DNA of 64,000 nt from Hyposmocoma kahamanoa (taxonomy: Eukaryota > Arthropoda > Insecta > Lepidoptera > Cosmopterigidae): assembly GCF_003589595.1 (NCBI RefSeq), contig NW_020654810.1, positions 13,450,753-13,514,752 of the forward strand. Direction: 5' to 3'. Of this stretch, positions 1 through 10,421 are shown in pieces. Positions within the stretch are counted from its first letter, which is position 1. Every line of letters begins with the position of its first letter. Under the pieces are notes generated by a model. That model was given only the letters and a program-made list of their open reading frames with translations, did not search any database and was not told the origin of the DNA. A program made the position numbers and the translations under genes.

Positions 1-47
<47 letters not shown>
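1..47. repeat. (GT)n microsatellite
   Basis: Uninterrupted GT dinucleotide repeat at the left edge, fading into GTGT-rich DNA to about 115. It may continue to the left of the window. Confidence 0.95.
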
Positions 48-48
<1 letters not shown>

Positions 49-115
49 CACGCACGCGAGTGTGTTTGGGTGTGTGTGATTTGGATACATGTGTGTGTAT
101 GTATATATGTTTGTG

Positions 116-1213
116 TCAGACTATTGGATAAAGCAACTTTTCCGTATCACCATAATTTAATTTTTGCAACCAGTTTGCCAACCTCTTCTTACATTCGAAA
201 TTATTCAACCCAAAAATGTGAAGCTTTGTAAAGAAAATATTCAAGGAAGCAGAAAAATCTGTGGCTAAAAGCAGTCCTCAGTCGGTCACAAGAGACATTC
301 ATTATGTATTGTACATACTCCATTGATTTTTTCAAAAATAGCTACAATTGAAAAAAAAATTAGAATGGCAACCCAATAGCGTATGAGAGATTCATAAATT
401 GAAAAAAAAAAATATTATTGACACAAAGATCAAACAAATACAAAGAAAATATCCTGGAAAAGTTGGGTAACTTGTCTGGAACCTGCGACTGTTGCCTCAT
501 TGTGTATCCGTATCGCCAGCTGTGACAACTTATGAAAGTTTCTTCACTCAGTCAGGTGCCTTTACGGCTACCAAAACACTGACAGAGATGTCGCTATGTT
601 AATTGCAATATTTTTATTGATTATCACGATGCCACGTTGAAACAACAGTCGCTGGTTCGTGTCCAGTCAGGTCGAAGGTCGAGGAATTTTTTTGTGTTTC
701 TTCGATCTTTGTATCAATAATAATAAGAAACTCGGGGAATATATTCACACAAAATACATAATTATAGTAATAAAAACTTCATAATATTAAATAAAAATAT
801 TTAAAAACGTTCCTGGGCACACAGGATACTGCTTTATCAGACTAGGCCATTGGGCAGCGTGTGAGAACAGCGGCAAGTACCGTCCGGTTGGCCCAACGGA
901 AAAAATTGCTGCTCTTGCGCCGTATTGCAACAGGATCAATATCATACGCGGGGCTATTCCTTATATGGTATGTTTTTTTTATTTGTATAACTTATGACTA
1001 GCTGATGCTGGGACTTTTTTAGTTCGCCATATAAACTTTCATCTCATATTTCACCCCCTTTAAAATTTATATTTGTGACAAATTGCGATTTGGGCGTGTA
1101 AACGTAACAGACAGAGTTACTTTCGCAATTAGAATATTAGTTTGGATTTCAATATATACCTGCGGCCGTACCATGCAGAATATGTGTGACTGATAAACCT
1201 CCCCGTGACAATA
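116..1213. other. intergenic DNA, no gene seen
   Basis: AT-rich DNA with stops in all frames. The only recognisable part is about 640-765, a decayed end of the tRNA-cassette family described at 23,151: a box B-like GGTTCGTGTCC and the tail words TTCTTCGATCTTTGTAT and AATAATAAGAAACT. Confidence 0.5.
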
Positions 1214-1215
1214 TA

Positions 1216-1765
1216 CAGGTCCCAAAAATAACACGCCAGAGCGACACTGTGGGTAGGTGAGCTATATACCTACCAGAAAAAAATATTTTGACCCTAGTAA
1301 AAGTCTTTTAGTTTTCGAGATATATACCCTTATTTTTTGCAAAAACTCTACTCTTTGTTGGGTTTTATGCTATTATTGCCATGGTTAGCTCCAGATTGTT
1401 GTTATTTTTATTTTTCGAGTATTCTGAATAGTTTTGTACAGGTACAGCAACTAATATTTTACTGAGAAATATCATAAACTATGAAAACAGTGATTAATTT
1501 GGTATACTTCGTACCCTTGTAAAAAGTTAAACATTAACTTTGAATAGCTAGTGTGAAAAAAAAATGTATGAAACTGAATTTATAAACGATCTTAAAAACT
1601 ACTCCACTTAATGCAGAATCAGGAATTGTACAATACTATTGAAATTTTTGACAAGAACTTAGTCATTTAATTTTTTTTCGACATCAACACCCTACTAGCC
1701 GAAATGGTTTCTAAACAAAAATTGTGTTAAATTATTGAGCTTTATGACTAACTACTCTGTCGCTA
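1216..1765 (+). repeat. left terminal inverted repeat of the DD41D element
   Basis: Pairs with the reverse complement of 3470-3971 and 4806-4845. Shared words include GTGGGTAGGTGAGCTATATA, AAAGTCTTTTAGTTTTCGAG (the other arm has AAAGTCTTATAGTTTTCGAG) and TTTCTAAACAAAA. The arms differ at many positions, so they have not been kept identical. Confidence 0.8.
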
Positions 1766-2123
1766 GGCCCCAGGTAGTAAAAAAATGAGCGAGAGGTATG
1801 ACCCTTATTTGTTATCTCTCTCTTACGTCGGTATCGGTCGCCAGGTGGGATCGGGTCGGGTTGGGCCCGTAGTACCCGTTAGTACATACCTTTGTGTTTT
1901 GTGCTACGTACGCGTTTTTCGTTTTATCGCTGCTTCCGTTTCTACACTTTCGACGACTTGGCATCACTTTGGACTTTGATTTGATAACGATCGGAAAAGT
2001 TTTTTTAGTAATCATAGCAACAACTTGGCATTACTTTGGACCCTGATTTGCTTACTATTTGGACCGTGTTGTTTGTGTGTGATCGACGGCTGCGCCTCCG
2101 GATACTGCCTTTATACAGTTAAA

Positions 2124-3233
2124 ATGGCAGATCAACAGAATATCGTTGGAGCAAACCCCGAATTCACTCATAGTGATTACGCTGACATGTACCTAATTTA
2201 CGGCGAAACTAGACGTGTTTCTGCTCGCGGCATCGTATCGTTAAATGCAAGATTAGCAGCAAGATTGTATGCGGTAAGATTTCCTAACCGTAGGCCACCG
2301 ACCCATGAGACCATAATAAGAGTTGATGCTGCATACAGAGAGGGTAGGAACCCTGGCCATCGTGGTGGAGGCACACCTCGTACCGTCACAGACGAAATAG
2401 TTTTGCAGGAAGTGTCAAGAGATCCGTCTACTTCAGTTCGCCTGATAGAAAGACGGACTGGCATTTCAAAGTCTACGGCACAGCGAATTTTAAAAAAGCA
2501 CCGATACCACCCATACTATATTCAGAGAGTTCAAACTTTACTGCCGAGCGATTACGTTAAACGCGTACAGTTTTCTCAACAAATGCTTCACAAGCACAGT
2601 GAAGACCCCAACTTTTTTAATACGATTTTGTGGAGTGATGAATCAGTATGTCGCAGAGATGGCTATGTAAACCTCCACAATATCCGTAGCTGGCAGTTAG
2701 AGAACCCGCACGAGAGAAGAGAAGATCGGTCCCAACACCAGTTTAAAATTAATTTACGGACCGGAATTTTCAATGGGGAAATATTTGGTCCAGTTGAACT
2801 GCCTCCGACTCTAAATGGCGAAAATTATTTAGAGTTTTTACAAAACCATTTGCCAAACCTTCTCGAAGATGTGCCAATAGTATTACTAAGAAGAATGTGG
2901 TTTCAAAATGATGGGTGTCCAGCCCACTACGCTCGCGACTTCCGAACGCTCCTCGACCAGACGTTCCCACGAAGATGGATTGGCCGATTGGGACCAATTT
3001 TGTGGCCACCGAGATCGCCTGATCTGAACCCCCTCGACATCTTCTATTGGGGGTGCTTAAAAGATAAAGTTTACTCCAAAGCTATCACTACAGAAACCGA
3101 ACTACGACGACGAGTCTATGAAGCAGCTCGAGAAATTTCTCAAATGAGTTTGAAGCGTCTGAGAAGCTCATTCGTCAAAAGATGTCGCATGTGCATTAGA
3201 GTCAGAGAGAGGCAGTTTGAACACTTGCTATAA
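2124..3233 (+). CDS. DD41D transposase of IS630/Tc1-mariner type
   Basis: An intact reading frame of 369 codons encoding the enzyme that would cut and paste this element. Residues about 12-75 (HSDYADMYLIYG ... RFPNRRPP) look like the DUF4817 N-terminal domain. A helix-turn-helix follows at about 100-130 (LIERRTGISKSTAQRIL). The DDE-type catalytic core has D172 (ILWSDES), D263 (WFQNDGCPAHY) and D305 (SPDLNPLDIFYWG). There are 41 residues between the second and third D, hence DD41D. The frame is open from 2025, but the ATG at 2124 has a better context (AAAATGG) and starts where family similarity begins. A polyadenylation signal AATAAA lies 6 bases after the stop. No stop or frameshift is seen, so the copy may still be active or recently was. 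Confidence 0.85.
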   Translation: MADQQNIVGANPEFTHSDYADMYLIYGETRRVSARGIVSLNARLAARLYAVRFPNRRPPTHETIIRVDAAYREGRNPGHRGGGTPRTVTDEIVLQEVSRDPSTSVRLIERRTGISKSTAQRILKKHRYHPYYIQRVQTLLPSDYVKRVQFSQQMLHKHSEDPNFFNTILWSDESVCRRDGYVNLHNIRSWQLENPHERREDRSQHQFKINLRTGIFNGEIFGPVELPPTLNGENYLEFLQNHLPNLLEDVPIVLLRRMWFQNDGCPAHYARDFRTLLDQTFPRRWIGRLGPILWPPRSPDLNPLDIFYWGCLKDKVYSKAITTETELRRRVYEAAREISQMSLKRLRSSFVKRCRMCIRVRERQFEHLL

Positions 3234-3469
3234 TATCTAATAAAAATTAAATTATTTAAACTTTATTGTTGTATTTTCCATTAAGTAAAAACGGCGACAA
3301 ATCAAGCGACACACAAAGGCACTCTACCACGATATTAGTAGCTAAATCCGCATGCTTTTGGGAAGTTTGGTTTGTCACAGTTTGTTTGTACCAGTTCAGA
3401 GAGAGAAAGAAAAGCCTAGTAACTATCTCACTCCTTTATTACGAATACAACGTGGGAAAAAGATTGATG

Positions 3470-3956
3470 CGCCGTTACCTAGCGCTTAGCAATTAATTCA
3501 TTTAAAAGTTTAAATTTAATTTTGTTTAGAAACTGATTAGCTGGTAGGGTGTTATGACGAAAAATAAATTAAATGACTATGTTCTTGTGAAAAATCTCAA
3601 TAATATGCAGCATAGTGGAGCAATTTTTAAGATCATTTGCAAATTCAGTTTCATACATTTTTTTTTTTCACACTAGCTATTCAAAGTTAACGTTTAACTT
3701 TTTACAAGGGTACGAGGTATACCAAATTAATAACTTTTTTCACATTTTATGACATTTATCAGATAAAATATTAGTCGCAGTACCTGGAAAAACTATTCAG
3801 GTTACCTGAAAAATAAAAACATCTACCATCTGGAGCTGACCCTGGCAATAGTAGCAAAAAACTCTACAAAAAGTAGTTATTCCAAAAAAATAAAAAAGTG
3901 CAAATACCTCGAAAACTATAAGACTTTTACTAAGGTCAAATTATTTCTTTCTGGTA
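3470..3956 (-). repeat. right terminal inverted repeat of the DD41D element, inner part
   Basis: Inverted counterpart of 1260-1765. It is interrupted by the LINE insertion at 3972 and resumes at 4806-4845. Confidence 0.75.
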
Positions 3957-4805
3957 GGTATATAGCTCACCGCATGCGGGACCGGTGGAAAGAGGGCTTG
4001 GCGGATCCCCCCTATGGCGCTCGTACCATAGAGGCGATCCGCCCTGTCCTCGTAGAGTGGGTAAACCGGTCCCACGGGCCACTGTCGTTCCACCTTGTGC
4101 AGGTGCTGACCGGGCACGGCTGCTTCGGTCACTACCTGCACAAGGTGGCGAGGAGGGAACCGTCCCCGTCGTGCCACGAGTGCGGCGCTGCGGATGACAC
4201 CGCGCAGCACACCCTAGAGGTGTGTAGCCGGTGGGATGAGCAGCGCCGCACTCTAACGGGGACTGTAGGGCAGGACCTCTCGCTGCCGAGCGTGGTTGCC
4301 GCCATGCTCGAAAGCGAGGAGTCCTGGGAGGCGATGGCCTCCTTTTGCGCAGAGGTTATGTCGCAAAAGGAGGCCGCGGAGCGGGTGCGCGAGGACGCGG
4401 CGGACGCGCACCCGCTCCGGCGCAGACGTACGGGGAGAAGGCGAAGGCAGTTCGCTGCTCGCCTGATCCCCTAGTGAGACCAGCGGGCTCTGGACAGGGA
4501 CTCCGGAGCCTGCACCGCACGGCCTCACTCGTCTGGGGGGCGGGCCGGAGGACAAACGACTCGCCCCTCCGTTGGCGCGGGAGCCCTGGCGTAAGCTAGG
4601 GCGGCCGGGCGGCGTCATGGTGAATGTTCACTGATCCCACGGCGCCGACTCAACCGGCGAGAGGGAAACCCGGGGGGGTTTTAGTGGGGTAGGCCCTCAA
4701 GTCTGGAGGGAGAGTCCCCACATAACCCCTGAGTCTCCCTGGGCTCAGGGGTATCCATAAAGATTTCCCCCCGTCAAAAAAAAAAAAAAAGGTATATAGC
4801 TCACC
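3957..4805 (+). mobile_element. 5'-truncated R1-type LINE inserted in the DD41D right arm
   Basis: GC-rich insert (3972-4790) ending in a run of 15 A (4776-4790). It is bracketed by a perfect 15-bp target-site duplication, GGTATATAGCTCACC, at 3957-3971 and 4791-4805. Removing it rejoins the DD41D inverted repeat exactly. This is the product expected of target-primed reverse transcription. Confidence 0.92.
3972..4474 (+). pseudogene. C-terminal end of an R1-clade LINE ORF2 (zinc-finger region)
   Basis: Open frame running from the truncation point to the stop at 4472-4474, about 166 residues. It shows the C-terminal CCHC finger of R1/TRAS-like reverse transcriptases: C-X2-C-X8-H-X4-C (CHEC...HTLEVC) at about 4172-4225. 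The tail is Arg-rich and ends FAARLIP. Endonuclease and reverse transcriptase domains are absent, so this copy cannot function. Base composition is far more GC-rich than the surroundings. The 300-nt 3' UTR follows (4475-4775). Confidence 0.8.
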
Positions 4806-4847
4806 TACCCACAGTGTCGTGGCGTGTTATTTTTGGGACAACCTGTA

Positions 4848-5339
4848 TATTTCAGTTGATAAAACTAACTTTGCTAATTTGGTAATGACCTATTGTTATA
4901 CATTTTGAAAAACAAGGATAAATGACATGGAATTGCGTATATAGTATCTTTGTCGTTTAATCATCGCCGCGAAAACTATGAAACAAAAAATTTCGGGTTT
5001 TTGCAGTTTATGTTACAACTTTTACATTTTTTACATAATATTAGTTATTATTTACGTATTTCTAATACAGTTCAATAGTATTAAAAATGTTCTCCTCACC
5101 TTTTTCCAATCATTTATATACATATCAATTTGTTTGTCTTTTGTCGTTTGTCGACAAATTACTGTTTTGAAATTTTAAAAAATTACTGATTTGTCAAAAT
5201 GTTTTAAAATCAGCTGTGACCTTGCAGCCCTGTTTGGCACTGTGTTAATCTTTTGCAATCATTGGTCGCGTCACACGCAATGACATAAAAACTGACGTCA
5301 CGGTGCTTGCCATGTTAGCTATTGTGATAAAAATTTAAA
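4848..5339. other. intergenic DNA, possible promoter at its right end
   Basis: No gene seen. A CRE-type palindrome TGACGTCA at 5293-5300 lies 40 bases before a candidate first coding exon. Confidence 0.35.
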
Positions 5340-5444
5340 ATGCCGGTGATAAACCGACACTCGAATTTGAGAGCTACATATGGATATAATTTATCAGCTT
5401 TATCGAGGCGGTATACTACGGGGGCTGATGAAATTAAATTGAAA
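5340..5444 (+). CDS. candidate first coding exon of a small protein (tentative)
   Basis: An ATG in good context (TTTAAAATGCC) opens 35 codons, then a plausible but weak donor AAA|GTAAAG. The peptide is basic and rich in Ser, Thr and Arg, with no acid residues until residue 30 (MPVINRHSNLRATYGYNLSA, then LSRRYTTGADEIKLK), like a mitochondrial targeting sequence. It ends in phase 0, the phase required by the exon at 12,746. If the two are joined the protein would be 117 residues long. This linkage is inference. The frame continues 22 codons past the donor, so it could also be a chance ORF. Confidence 0.3.
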
Positions 5445-7130
5445 GTAAAGTCTAGCACACCCTCTTACATTCATAATACCTCTATGTCTGTGTTGTCTGT
5501 ATGCCGTAATGTTACCTGACTAACTAATTTTATTTGTGAGCCCTATAGTTGCAATAATGTCAATTTAAATTCATTACATTCTCGTTCATTATTTGTAAGA
5601 AAAGGAGGGAAGATTTCATTTTAGCTTAGAGCGTACTACTTCCGGCTAGTATCACATTAAAGTGCTAAAGTATGCAAGACGCAACTTAAAATAACTGATC
5701 ACACGTACCTTTCACTTAACCCAAGGGAACTTGTAGATTGTAAACGGTTGTTGCCCCTACAATAATAATACAGAACACGTAAGATGTTGCCCAACGGCAC
5801 AAGTTTCATTAATAAATTAAAGAGTCTCATACAAACAGCTTGCACCACTGTTGAAATTTTAGGAAAGCAGACTGATCCACGCGTGTAATTTGAACAATTA
5901 TAAATGAATAATGTCTTGACTTTATTTTAATTAACGCAATAGAACATTTTTATTACTTACATTAAACATTATTTGATTTTATTTTTTTTTTTTCAATGGA
6001 ACACGAAAGAAAATAATGATTGGTCATAAGTTTCTAATTTAAAAAGTTGTAACAAATTCTGGATTGTTAATATAATTTAAACTTTACCCAGTCACTACAT
6101 CGTTGAAAGTTCAATACCTTTATTGCAAGTTGCAAGCGACGTTTTGATTGTATATTGAAATTTTATTCAACGTGCTACCATCTTGCGGCCAGTAATTGGA
6201 CTACGACGAACGATTAACATTTGAATGAATTCGATAAACAGAAAATTTTAAATTTATTAAAGTAAGACTTACCGATGATATGAAATACTACTACGGGTAA
6301 TATTTTTAGTGCAGCTGTCATTTTTGCACTCCAAAACATCATAATAAGAACGCATTTATTCGACACCAATTTCATCGCGCTCACCCCGCGCAGCAACCGC
6401 GGGCGTCTAACTGTCATGGCAAAATACGCTCTATTCACTTAGCTTTTACGTTTTATCTTGATAAATGAGCGTCCCGGACACGCGGGCGAGACTGGCTTGA
6501 ATTCGGCCGCGCGGCGACCGCGCTGTTGCATTATTCAAAGGAATTTAAATGTTGTTGCCTAGTAAATAGAATTCAGATTCGCCATTAATGTACATGAAGG
6601 CGTGGTAACTGGGCGGTCGCTGCGCGAAAACTTTCTCCTCGTGTAACAGGGCGCTAAGGTTGCCCCTGAAATGCAATGTCACTATATTTTCTCAAATATT
6701 CATATTCACAAGTATGTATTGTATGCTGTACAACCCCACTAAGAGTAAGCGTAATCAAAATTGGAGTAATAATACGTAGTATACATTGCAGAGTATCGTG
6801 GGCGACGACCCGCCACGCCACCGTCCTGAGTGGCTACACGTAAAAGCGCTTAATGAACGGGTCATAAACGTTGGAAAGGTAAACTACATTTTCTCGCCAA
6901 CACAATCTAAATATATAATAAAGAGTCGCTATTTCTGTAGGTTACATTATTCTTGATCAGATGAAAACCATCATGTTTGATTGCTGTACCATTAGTATTC
7001 ATTACACTGCATAATCATAATAATTTATCATTTATTCATAACTTTCATTACATGTGACTTAAGTACCTGCAAAGTCAATTTAGAATATCAAATAAGCAAA
7101 TGTATTAAATTGACATATCAGGAATGCGGG
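5445..7130. other. non-coding stretch
   Basis: Nothing recognised except the candidate minus-strand first exon at 6271-6438 and the GC-richer patches around it (6375-6540, 6600-6660, 6790-6840). Those patches could be a promoter region. Confidence 0.4.
6271..6438 (-). CDS. candidate first coding exon with signal-peptide character (tentative)
   Basis: On the minus strand an ORF from the ATG ending at 6438 runs to a consensus donor (ATCG|GTAAGT, about 6271). Four ATGs are in frame. The one with the best context (AAAAATGAC) gives MTAALKILPVVVFHII, a short hydrophobic leader resembling a signal peptide; the longer forms add a basic stretch. GC-rich DNA lies just upstream (6440-6540), as at a promoter. 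Further exons would lie to the left, at lower coordinates, but I could not find them, so this may be spurious. Confidence 0.25.
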
Positions 7131-7313
7131 TGAAATTACAGGCACATGGGACTTGTCAACTTTAGTCACAGGGTGTTGGGCGCAGTGGCAGTGTCCTTCA
7201 AATCTTTGCGATTTAAAGCTCTGAGTGGCACTGCAACTGTTATGGACAGGCATGTCGCTTACCACCAGGTGCACGACATGTTCGTCGCGTTACTTAGTAT
7301 TATAAAAAAAGGA
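7131..7313 (+). repeat. repeat R (SINE-like), 5'-truncated copy
   Basis: Starts at AAATTACAGGCACATGGGAC and ends in ATTATAAAAAAAGG. It belongs to the family defined by the complete copy at 36,417-36,730. The encoded-looking frame 7146-7394 is incidental. Confidence 0.8.
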
Positions 7314-7897
7314 TCTGAAGTAATAATTTTATCATTGATGATGATTACGATTTTTATCATTGCTAATTATCATGATAATAATTACGACGATTAACATTCA
7401 TAAATTTGCCTTAATTATGTTAAATTATAATATCTATATTTTGTAAAAATTAATTGGAATAACAAAATGCTACCTCTAGCAATATCGTACCGTGCGTTTG
7501 TATCAAGACATTGTTTGACAAGACTAAATCAGCACGAATAATTTATCAGATATATATCGGATAATTATGAGATAATCATATAAAGTAAATGTCTTGATAA
7601 TTTCGAACCCAGTCAGTCGACAACAGTCAGTCATGAACCCAGTTTGTCAGTAATGAAGAAAATAGTACTATCAAAACTTACTACTACTAAACTTCCTACT
7701 TAAAATTAAAAACTGTATAAATTGAAAAAAGCTCCGGATTAGCCACATTTTTAGTTTAAAGCAAATGGAGCGCTGTTCGGAGCGCTGGTGACATCATCAG
7801 GTAGGGGACTGTATACGCGAGGGTTCATCGCATGAATGGTCCGCTTCGCTTTCGTTAACATTCTGTCTTACCTTGTCAACACAATTTGTATAAGCGA
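7314..7897. other. non-coding stretch
   Basis: AT-rich DNA; no gene or recognised repeat seen. Confidence 0.5.
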
Positions 7898-8114
7898 ATA
7901 ATAATAATAATAACGCACACACTCAACATAGCCCCGCACTAGGGAAGTCCTGTGTCGCGGGTGCCATGGACACACACATAGACAACCACAAATTACACCC
8001 AAACTCACGAGAGAAATAATTGTAGGCCATACAAATATTTCTCCCGGCCCGGGAATCGAACCTGAGACCTCTGCGTGGCAGTCCGGTATGGTAACCGTTC
8101 GGCCACGGAGGCAG
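7898..8114 (-). mobile_element. tRNA-derived SINE with (TTA)n tail
   Basis: Read on the minus strand, it begins with a tRNA-like head: TGCCTCCGTGGCCGAACGGT (box A) and GGTTCGATTCCCGGG (box B). A unique body follows (TTTCTCTCGTGAGTTTGGGT, then TGTGTGTCCATGGCACCCGC), and it ends in (TTATTATTATT). The two boxes are the internal RNA polymerase III promoter. The best-preserved copy of this family in the window, with 23,851-24,070. Confidence 0.88.
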
Positions 8115-8507
8115 TTAATACTTATTATTTGGGTGAAATTAAATTTGCAACAGCATAGAGCTTATATTTTATATTATAGTAAGATAGAAGGTAGGTGACA
8201 ACAGTATAAATGGTTGTAATTAGTCCATACATTAGTCCATACATACTGTATGGACAAGGTATTCTTAGTGGGAAACAAGTATTTTTATGAGACCAAATGA
8301 TGAGACGAACAAGATGTGCGCCTGTTGTATACGAGACGCCTGTTCATAGCAGTGGCAGCGGCACTCGGAGCTTTAACACGTAAAGATTTGAGGGGCAATG
8401 TCATCACACCCACCACCATGAGACCTAAGTTGACAAGTCCCATGTGCTTGTAATTTCACCAGCCCCCTTACCCTTTAAAACCGGAACGCAGTAATGCTAA
8501 CATTACT

Positions 8508-8855
8508 GTTTTTTTTTTCTCAATAAGATTTCGGAGCATATATTAATTTTATCATTTCCTAAGTTTAAAAACTACATTAAAAATATTTTGATCGAAAAAT
8601 CATATTACAAAATTGAAGTCTACGTGTTAGATAAAGATGTATGGAAAGACGACACGGCTCCAGAATCCACACAAATTTGATTCAAAGTGTATTCCATAGC
8701 ATTTAAGTTTATTTGAAAAGAGCTATCCCTAGAGTTTTTTGCTCGTTCTTCTCAGGGAGGTCAGTTTCACTATGAACGAGCAGTAGTTTAAATGTGACGT
8801 TTTCAAGTGTAAGTTTATTTTACCTATGGAATAAATAATCTTTGACTTTGACTTT
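8508..8855 (+). mobile_element. 3' end of an unidentified LINE
   Basis: About 350 bp inserted in repeat R. It ends in GGAATAAATAATCTTTGACTT followed by a TTTGAC-type short tandem tail, a usual 3' end of insect LINEs. No coding part is present. Family not determined. Confidence 0.5.
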
Positions 8856-8887
8856 GCTTGGTGGCAGAAATAGGTCAGGTGGCAGTA

Positions 8888-9968
8888 CGTGAGGCGTACT
8901 ATAAGTTTCCGGAATTAATAAGAAAAAAATACTAAATGGTCAGAAATGAATTTATTATTTCTCAAAATATTCTCCGTTAGCGTTAATGCACTTTTACACG
9001 CGAATGAACCAATTTTGAAAACATTTATGCCACACTTCCGTGACAATCTCCGAAACATATTTTTCGTACTCTTCGACAGCCTCTTCAGGTGATGAAAATC
9101 GTTGACCACGTAACTGGTTCTTAATTTTTGGAAATAAATAAAAGTCACAAGGTGCCAGGTCGGGGCTGTACGCGGGATGGCTCATACGGTCAACGCTGTT
9201 CACCTTCAAAAATTCATTTGTCTGTCTGGCCGTTTGAGAACTGGCATTATCGTGGTGCAAGATGATACGCCGTTTACGGTTATTTTTACGGAGTTTGTCA
9301 ATAAGTTCCGGCAAACAAATGGTCGTGTACCAATCACTATTCACGGTACAACGATTCTCCAAAGCAACAGTAGCCACGTGTCCAGTTTTATTAAAAAAAG
9401 AAGCACTCATCTGCTTAGATGCACTTTGCACGTGCACCACTTTGGTTGGTTTCGGCTCATCTCGAAAGATCCATACGCTCGATTGCTGCTTTGTTTTGGT
9501 ATCGTAACTATAAATCCATGTTTCGTCACCTGTTACTGTGTCCTACACCAAATTTGACGCCCCTTCGTTGAATCAGGTAAGCATGGCATTACACCAAGTG
9601 ACGCGATCCGTTTTTTGAGCCTCAGTCATATTGTGTTGGATCCACCGAGAGCACAGCTTTTTCACACCCAAATGTTTGTGTAGTATTGATTGTATTTGAC
9701 TCATGCCTATGCCTAAACATGCTTTGCTGAGCTGTTAAATTACACTTAAAGTCGTAGAAAATCATACTACGAAAATTTTCACTGGTTAAATCTATGGTGA
9801 TGTAGACAACCAATTTCTAAAATGACGCCACAATGTAAAAATAAGTGACAGTCAGATGAAACAAATGGTATTCTACAGACAAAGAGTTCCATTTTCAAAT
9901 GTTGTAATTACTATTTAAATATTGTTTATGTAAGTGGCCAGTTCCAGAAATTTATGGTGCGCCTTACG
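8888..9968 (-). mobile_element. mariner (DD34D) element, internally deleted and inactive
   Basis: Ends are imperfect inverted repeats: left CGTGAGGCGTACTATAAGTT, right (inverted) CGTAAGGCGCACCATAAATT, each continuing TTCCGGAA or TTCTGGAA. A TA duplication flanks them (8886-8887, 9969-9970). The insertion broke a repeat R copy, whose sequence resumes after the second TA. At 1081 bp it is shorter than a usual 1.3 kb mariner. Confidence 0.88.
8994..9813 (-). pseudogene. mariner transposase pseudogene
   Basis: The N-terminus is recognisable (LTSENFRSMIFYDFKCNLT, 9700-9813). The helix-turn-helix middle is deleted, and the catalytic part follows: first D in TGDETWIYSYD (about 9500-9530), second D in ILHHDNASS, third D in SPDLAPCDFYLF. 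The 34 residues between the second and third D make it DD34D. At least two in-frame stops interrupt the region around 9500-9560, upstream of the frame open at 8994-9440. The protein end (CFQNWFIRV) is intact. It cannot encode a working enzyme. Confidence 0.88.
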
Positions 9969-10018
9969 TACTACCCTGGACGAACTCTTTCACAAATATC
10001 TCTACGGCTACCAAAAGA

Positions 10019-10421
10019 ATGACAAAAGGGATCAAGCGAAGAACTGTGATATATAAAAATTCACTTAGAAATATTATTGTGTGTTGTTAATTGAGTTCTT
10101 AATTCTCACCATACTCTATAGATGGCGCTTGTCACTTTTGTAACTGTCTGTCTATACAAAAAGCAATATAATATCTGAACATTGGCACAATCTGTAGAAT
10201 GCGCCATCTCAATAGATTGTGCCAATGCTTATTTTACTATCAAGTTGATAGCTGTCACTGAGTCATTAATTAGGTGTCATCATCATTATCATTGAAATCT
10301 CATTTGAAATCTTGTGCAAAGAACACGTCGATACCTTTATACAATAAAGTGAATAAAACACTCATCTTCCTAATTCTTAATTTTTTTTTGATGCAGGGAA
10401 TTGTGAAAATGCTGAAATTAC
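10019..10421. other. non-coding stretch with a perfect hairpin
   Basis: No gene. CATTGGCACAATCT at 10,180-10,193 pairs perfectly with 10,214-10,227 across a 20-nt loop. An outer inverted pair GATGGCGC/GCGCCATC is also present. Confidence 0.6.

Larger units (their letters stand above)
1216..4845 (+). mobile_element. IS630/Tc1-mariner-type DD41D transposon with very long terminal inverted repeats
   Basis: Complete-looking DNA transposon flanked by TA. The ends read CAGGTCCCAAAAATAACACG on the left and, inverted, CAGGTTGTCCCAAAAATAAC on the right. The inverted similarity does not stop there: the left arm (about 1216-1765) matches the right arm (about 3470-3971 plus 4806-4845) over roughly 500 bp, with small indels and point differences. 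The transposase lies between the arms. A LINE fragment with its target-site duplication accounts for about 834 bp, so the native element was about 2.8 kb. The right outer end and the rest of the right arm are separated only by that insertion. Confidence 0.85.
8280..10018 (-). repeat. repeat R copy split by two later insertions
   Basis: Pieces at about 8280-8507, 8856-8887 and 9971-10018 are consecutive parts of one repeat R copy. Between them lie a LINE 3' tail (8508-8855) and a mariner (8888-9968). Confidence 0.75.

Noticed and set aside
2025..2123. Upstream extension of the transposase frame
   Set aside because: The 33 extra residues are Cys/Leu-rich and unlike the family; the ATG at 2124 has the better context.
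4253..4618. Minus-strand and alternative frames over the LINE fragment
   Set aside because: Antisense or out of frame relative to the zinc-finger coding frame; they arise from high GC content.
9177..9557. Plus-strand frame over the mariner
   Set aside because: Antisense of the transposase pseudogene.
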